Made by a program: the position numbers and the translations under genes
Shown here: positions 61,319 through 64,000 of the stretch, in pieces
Layout: each line of letters starts with the position of its first letter
Position numbering within the stretch: position 1 is the stretch's first letter
NCBI RefSeq assembly: GCF_015832195.1
Contig: NC_052017.1
Span: 78,431,801 to 78,495,800 of the forward strand
DNA from: Motacilla alba alba
Taxonomy: Eukaryota > Chordata > Aves > Passeriformes > Motacillidae
Direction of reading: 5' to 3'
Length of the DNA: 64,000 nucleotides
The notes under the pieces: model-generated
The model's input: the letters and a program-made list of their open reading frames with translations, nothing else
The model's database searches: none
What the model was told of the DNA's origin: nothing

Positions 61319-61429
61319 ATGGAGGCGGCGGCGGGGCAGCCTCAGGGCCCGGCCGTCGCCGCTGCCGCCCGCCCGGGGGCCCGGGCACAGCCCCCCGAGC
61401 CGGCGGAGCGCGGCGCGGACTCGCTGCAG
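61319..61429 (+). CDS. probable first coding exon of an unidentified protein (partial)
   Basis: ATG at 61,319 (context gcgATGG, G at -3 and +4) opens 37 codons, MEAAAGQPQGPAVAAAARPG and on to ERGADSLQ, ending CTGCAG just before gtgcgg, a usable donor at 61,430. The peptide is Ala/Pro/Arg-rich and probably disordered, as many N-termini encoded in CpG islands are. The exon would end in phase 0. A second ATG at 61,300 (context cgccATGA) opens a different frame, MITAAGDGGGGGAASG, over the same DNA; with the same donor it would end in phase 1. I cannot decide between the two from this window and prefer 61,319 because of its stronger start context and better residue mix. The protein is not recognised and the gene would continue right, beyond 64,000 or through small exons I could not identify. 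Confidence 0.4.
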
Positions 61430-61474
61430 GTGCGGGCGCGGCGGGGCCGCCCGGGGCTGCGGGAACTGCGCGCA

Positions 61475-61501
61475 GGGAGGGAGGGAGGGAGCGAGGGAGG
61501 G
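61475..61501 (+). repeat. G-quadruplex-type (GGGA)n tract
   Basis: GGG runs at 61,475, 61,479, 61,483 and 61,487 are separated by single A residues, with two more at 61,495 and 61,499. This fits the strict four-tract quadruplex pattern. It lies about 45 bp downstream of the presumed donor, on the coding strand, so it would be at the start of intron 1 of the plus-strand gene. Confidence 0.85.
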
Positions 61502-61720
61502 AGCGCGCCGGGAGCCCCGGGACAGGCGGTCCGCGGGGTGCGGAAAGTCCCGCGTTCGCAGCCTGCGTGGGAAAGGGAGCTGTGGAGCGGCTGCGCCGGT
61601 ACCTTTTGTTCCCAAGGTGTGCGAGGAGAAGGCGCCCCGCGAGGGTGCGGACCCGCCGTGCGCTTCTCCCTCTGCTCTGCTGAGGGGTGCGCTCAGAACC
61701 GGAGATAACCAGGCGTAGTT

Positions 61721-64000
61721 TGGCTCCTCCTCGCAGGCATTTCTATCTGTGATGAAATTAAAACTTTTACTGCTCGTAAACAAACTACGGATTGCTGTAT
61801 TTTGAAGAGGGCAGGTGTTTCTAATGGCCATTATTCGTCTTGTGACAAGACTTCACATATAAAAACAGTGAGGCAGTGTGTTTTGGCGAGTACCAGCGTC
61901 ATAGAGTGTTCTTAAGTCCTCCGGTAAAGAAGAGGAATAGTGCAAATTCCCGCTTCATGCATCACGCTGGAAGTCTGCTCCTTTCAGCTCCACTCTGATA
62001 GTTACTTTATTACTAGCTTTGTTGAGTAGAAACACTCATCAACATTATTTGAAGGATTAACACAGTTAATAAAATTGTTTCTTGTAAACTATTTGTTTTC
62101 CCTTTGTTTTGGCTGAGTCCTCGATGTATCTAAAAGCAGAGAAATTTCCAGTATCGTCATTCACTGTTGCCGGGAGCTAACTTGATTGCCTTTTCCTGGA
62201 GGGGGTGTGTGGCTCATAGATGCTAGGGATAGTTGGATTCCATACAGATTTCTATAATGCTAAAGCAATACAAGTGCCCCTCATTCTTAAATTTTGCAAT
62301 AGTTACCAGGACATGTTTAGATGCATTTGGACTGCTATTTCTGTACAATTGCATACTTTAAAAGTAGTTGTGCTTATCTCTTACAAGAATAACTTGTTTA
62401 CCAGGAAGGCTGTCCTGCCAAAACTTAAAACTTTCAAGTAAAGAGAGTCAGTTCAATGCTGTGTTAATATAATCTAGAGTAAATTAAACTTTCATAAAAA
62501 TATATTATTTGGTTTACAAAAGGTTAATTAAAATGTAATTAATTAGGTATTTGATATGTGAAGCTAGGGTTAAAAATGAAGCCACTCTTTTTTATTAACA
62601 TTCATTTAAATTTTAATCATAGTATTATTCAATTGAGAATTTGACTCCTACTTTTTCCTTTAGTTTTTGTGGATATGAGAAGAGGTATATAGAACTTTTA
62701 AAAAAATGTACAGTTTGATTACATGTATCATTTTACACCTTCATGTGCTAGAAACTTGTGCAGCTTGGGAATGGAATCTATATTAGTAAGAAATCTGTGC
62801 CTTGTTTTTTTTTTTTCTCTTTTATAGAATGTGGCTTGGTAATGTATCTTTTCAATAACCAAAAGTGCCCAAATGTTGTCCTACATTTTAGCTAGCAGCC
62901 TATGTTTTGCAGGGAATGGAGGAAGACAGAGATAAAAGAGAACTTGTTCTACACTTGAGCAATTCACAGTTCAACCACTAAGGACAAAAAAGTAGCTCTG
63001 TTACTTTTGTGTAGTATAACTTGCCTTAATAGGACTTTTTAATAATCAGACCATTAGAATTGTAAACCTTTTAAATTCTGCCTTGAGTCTTGGGATGTTC
63101 AGGTGCAGTAGCCCATGTGGAAAAGCAGATCCCCTTTCCACTGCCTCCCCAGTGGATATATATTGGATTTTTAAAATAATAATGGGAAGTATGTAACAAA
63201 CACCTCTCAGGTATTGGCAATTTCCCAGGGAAACAAAATTAGGACACTAATAATTGCTCAATACCAGAACTGCAAACAGGGAAAAACATTTGATTTGTCA
63301 GTGAAAATATGTGAAAGAGTTTAAGACTGTGACAGCTGTTTGGCAATAACTTTACTGAAAGAAATAAAATGCTTTCCTTGCCAATAAAAGATACAATTTC
63401 AGCCTAATTCTATATGCCATGATTTTGGTATTGCCCTGATGGAAAACAATTCTTCAATTTTATTAGTGTTTCTTTTCTGAAACAATATATAGAAGAGGCC
63501 CTGTGTTCAACTTCTGCCAAAGGCAGTTTGTTATAGGTTGTTGAATTCGTGTACACACACTGCAGCAGTTATAACCCTGCAAGTCATTGCTAAGAAAAAT
63601 CTTGCACTCAGCAACATACATCAAAATGAACAGGAGCTGGAAGCTACATGATGAGTATTTTTCTGAGGATGCATGCAAAGTTGCAAGGAGAGGTGGTTAA
63701 GGTGTGGGAACTGGAAAGAAAAAGTGGATGAAAAGAAGGAACTGCTTCTTCAATGTCCAGTGAAGAGATAAATGTTCTGACTTTTGAGCCTGTAATTTTT
63801 AAAGCAATGATTGGCCATATTTAATCAGATTTAAAATTGCTTGCTGCTGGCAGAAACCACTGAATATTGATTCTGAACGTCACAGCATGTAGCAATGCTG
63901 CATGAAACAGGCTGTTACTGTACTGTAAGGTGGCTGAAGTAAGCTTAGCAAAGGCTGATGGTTAACCTGCTGGAAGATGGAAAAAACTGTCTTTTGTTTT
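61721..64000. other. probable intron 1 of the plus-strand gene; no exon recognised
   Basis: AT-rich sequence with homeodomain-type TAATTA strings near 62,520-62,560. No splice-bounded segment stood out. The last 2.3 kb therefore holds nothing that I can annotate beyond presumed intron. Confidence 0.45.

Larger units (their letters stand above)
61030..61720 (+). promoter_or_regulatory. CpG island / promoter of a plus-strand gene
   Basis: A block of about 0.7 kb with very high GC and CpG density begins near 61,030 and falls off after about 61,720. It contains GGGC repeats (61,111-61,121) and two ATGs in good context (61,300 and 61,319), followed by a splice donor (61,430). This is the classic arrangement of a CpG-island promoter with a first coding exon. 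The open frames on the minus strand are composition artefacts. A divergent minus-strand transcript is possible but unsupported. Confidence 0.8.

Overview
The window looks like nuclear DNA of a bird, most likely a songbird. It holds chicken-repeat-1 (CR1) LINE fragments on both strands. These include one long 3'-terminal copy at 27,860-28,635 ending in the typical CR1 octamer-like tail. It also holds solo LTRs of the kind common in passerine genomes (12,853-13,219 and about 51,992-53,089). There are two CpG-rich promoter islands in an otherwise AT-rich background and no prokaryotic-style gene packing. The family names are my recognition from memory and were not searched. Exons are short and sparse, so almost all long open frames in the window are noise.

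Layout. Positions 1 to about 23,000 appear to be the inside (introns) of a minus-strand gene whose first exon and promoter lie in the 2.6-kb CpG island at about 21,690-24,280. The first coding segment is 23,137 down to 23,023. It ends in a consensus donor (gtgagt) and encodes an Ala/Ser/Thr/Gly-rich N-terminus finishing in an acidic, helical-looking stretch. I do not recognise the protein. Downstream on the minus strand there are a few splice-bounded open segments (19.6 kb, 14.6 kb, 0.6-1.1 kb). Their phases can be chained, but I regard them as weak candidates only.

From 24.3 to 61.0 kb is a 37-kb AT-rich, gene-free stretch, intergenic or at least without any exon I can support. It carries CR1 pieces, a solo LTR with internal tandem repeats, a cluster of microsatellites (41-48 kb), a perfect 70-bp tandem duplication (56.7-56.9 kb), several perfect hairpins, and a LINE reverse-transcriptase relic and LTR tail near 59.5-59.9 kb.

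At 61.03-61.72 kb a second, smaller CpG island carries the probable first exon of a plus-strand gene that would continue beyond the window (start at 61,319 or 61,300, donor after 61,429). The two presumed genes are therefore head-to-head and about 38 kb apart. I found no rRNA, tRNA, CRISPR or intact mobile element. I also found no evidence of a new biological system. The most check-worthy items are the A35 tract predicted in the 5' leader of the minus-strand gene, the exact 70-bp duplication, the duplicated hairpin at 43.9 kb and the palindrome at 58.58 kb.
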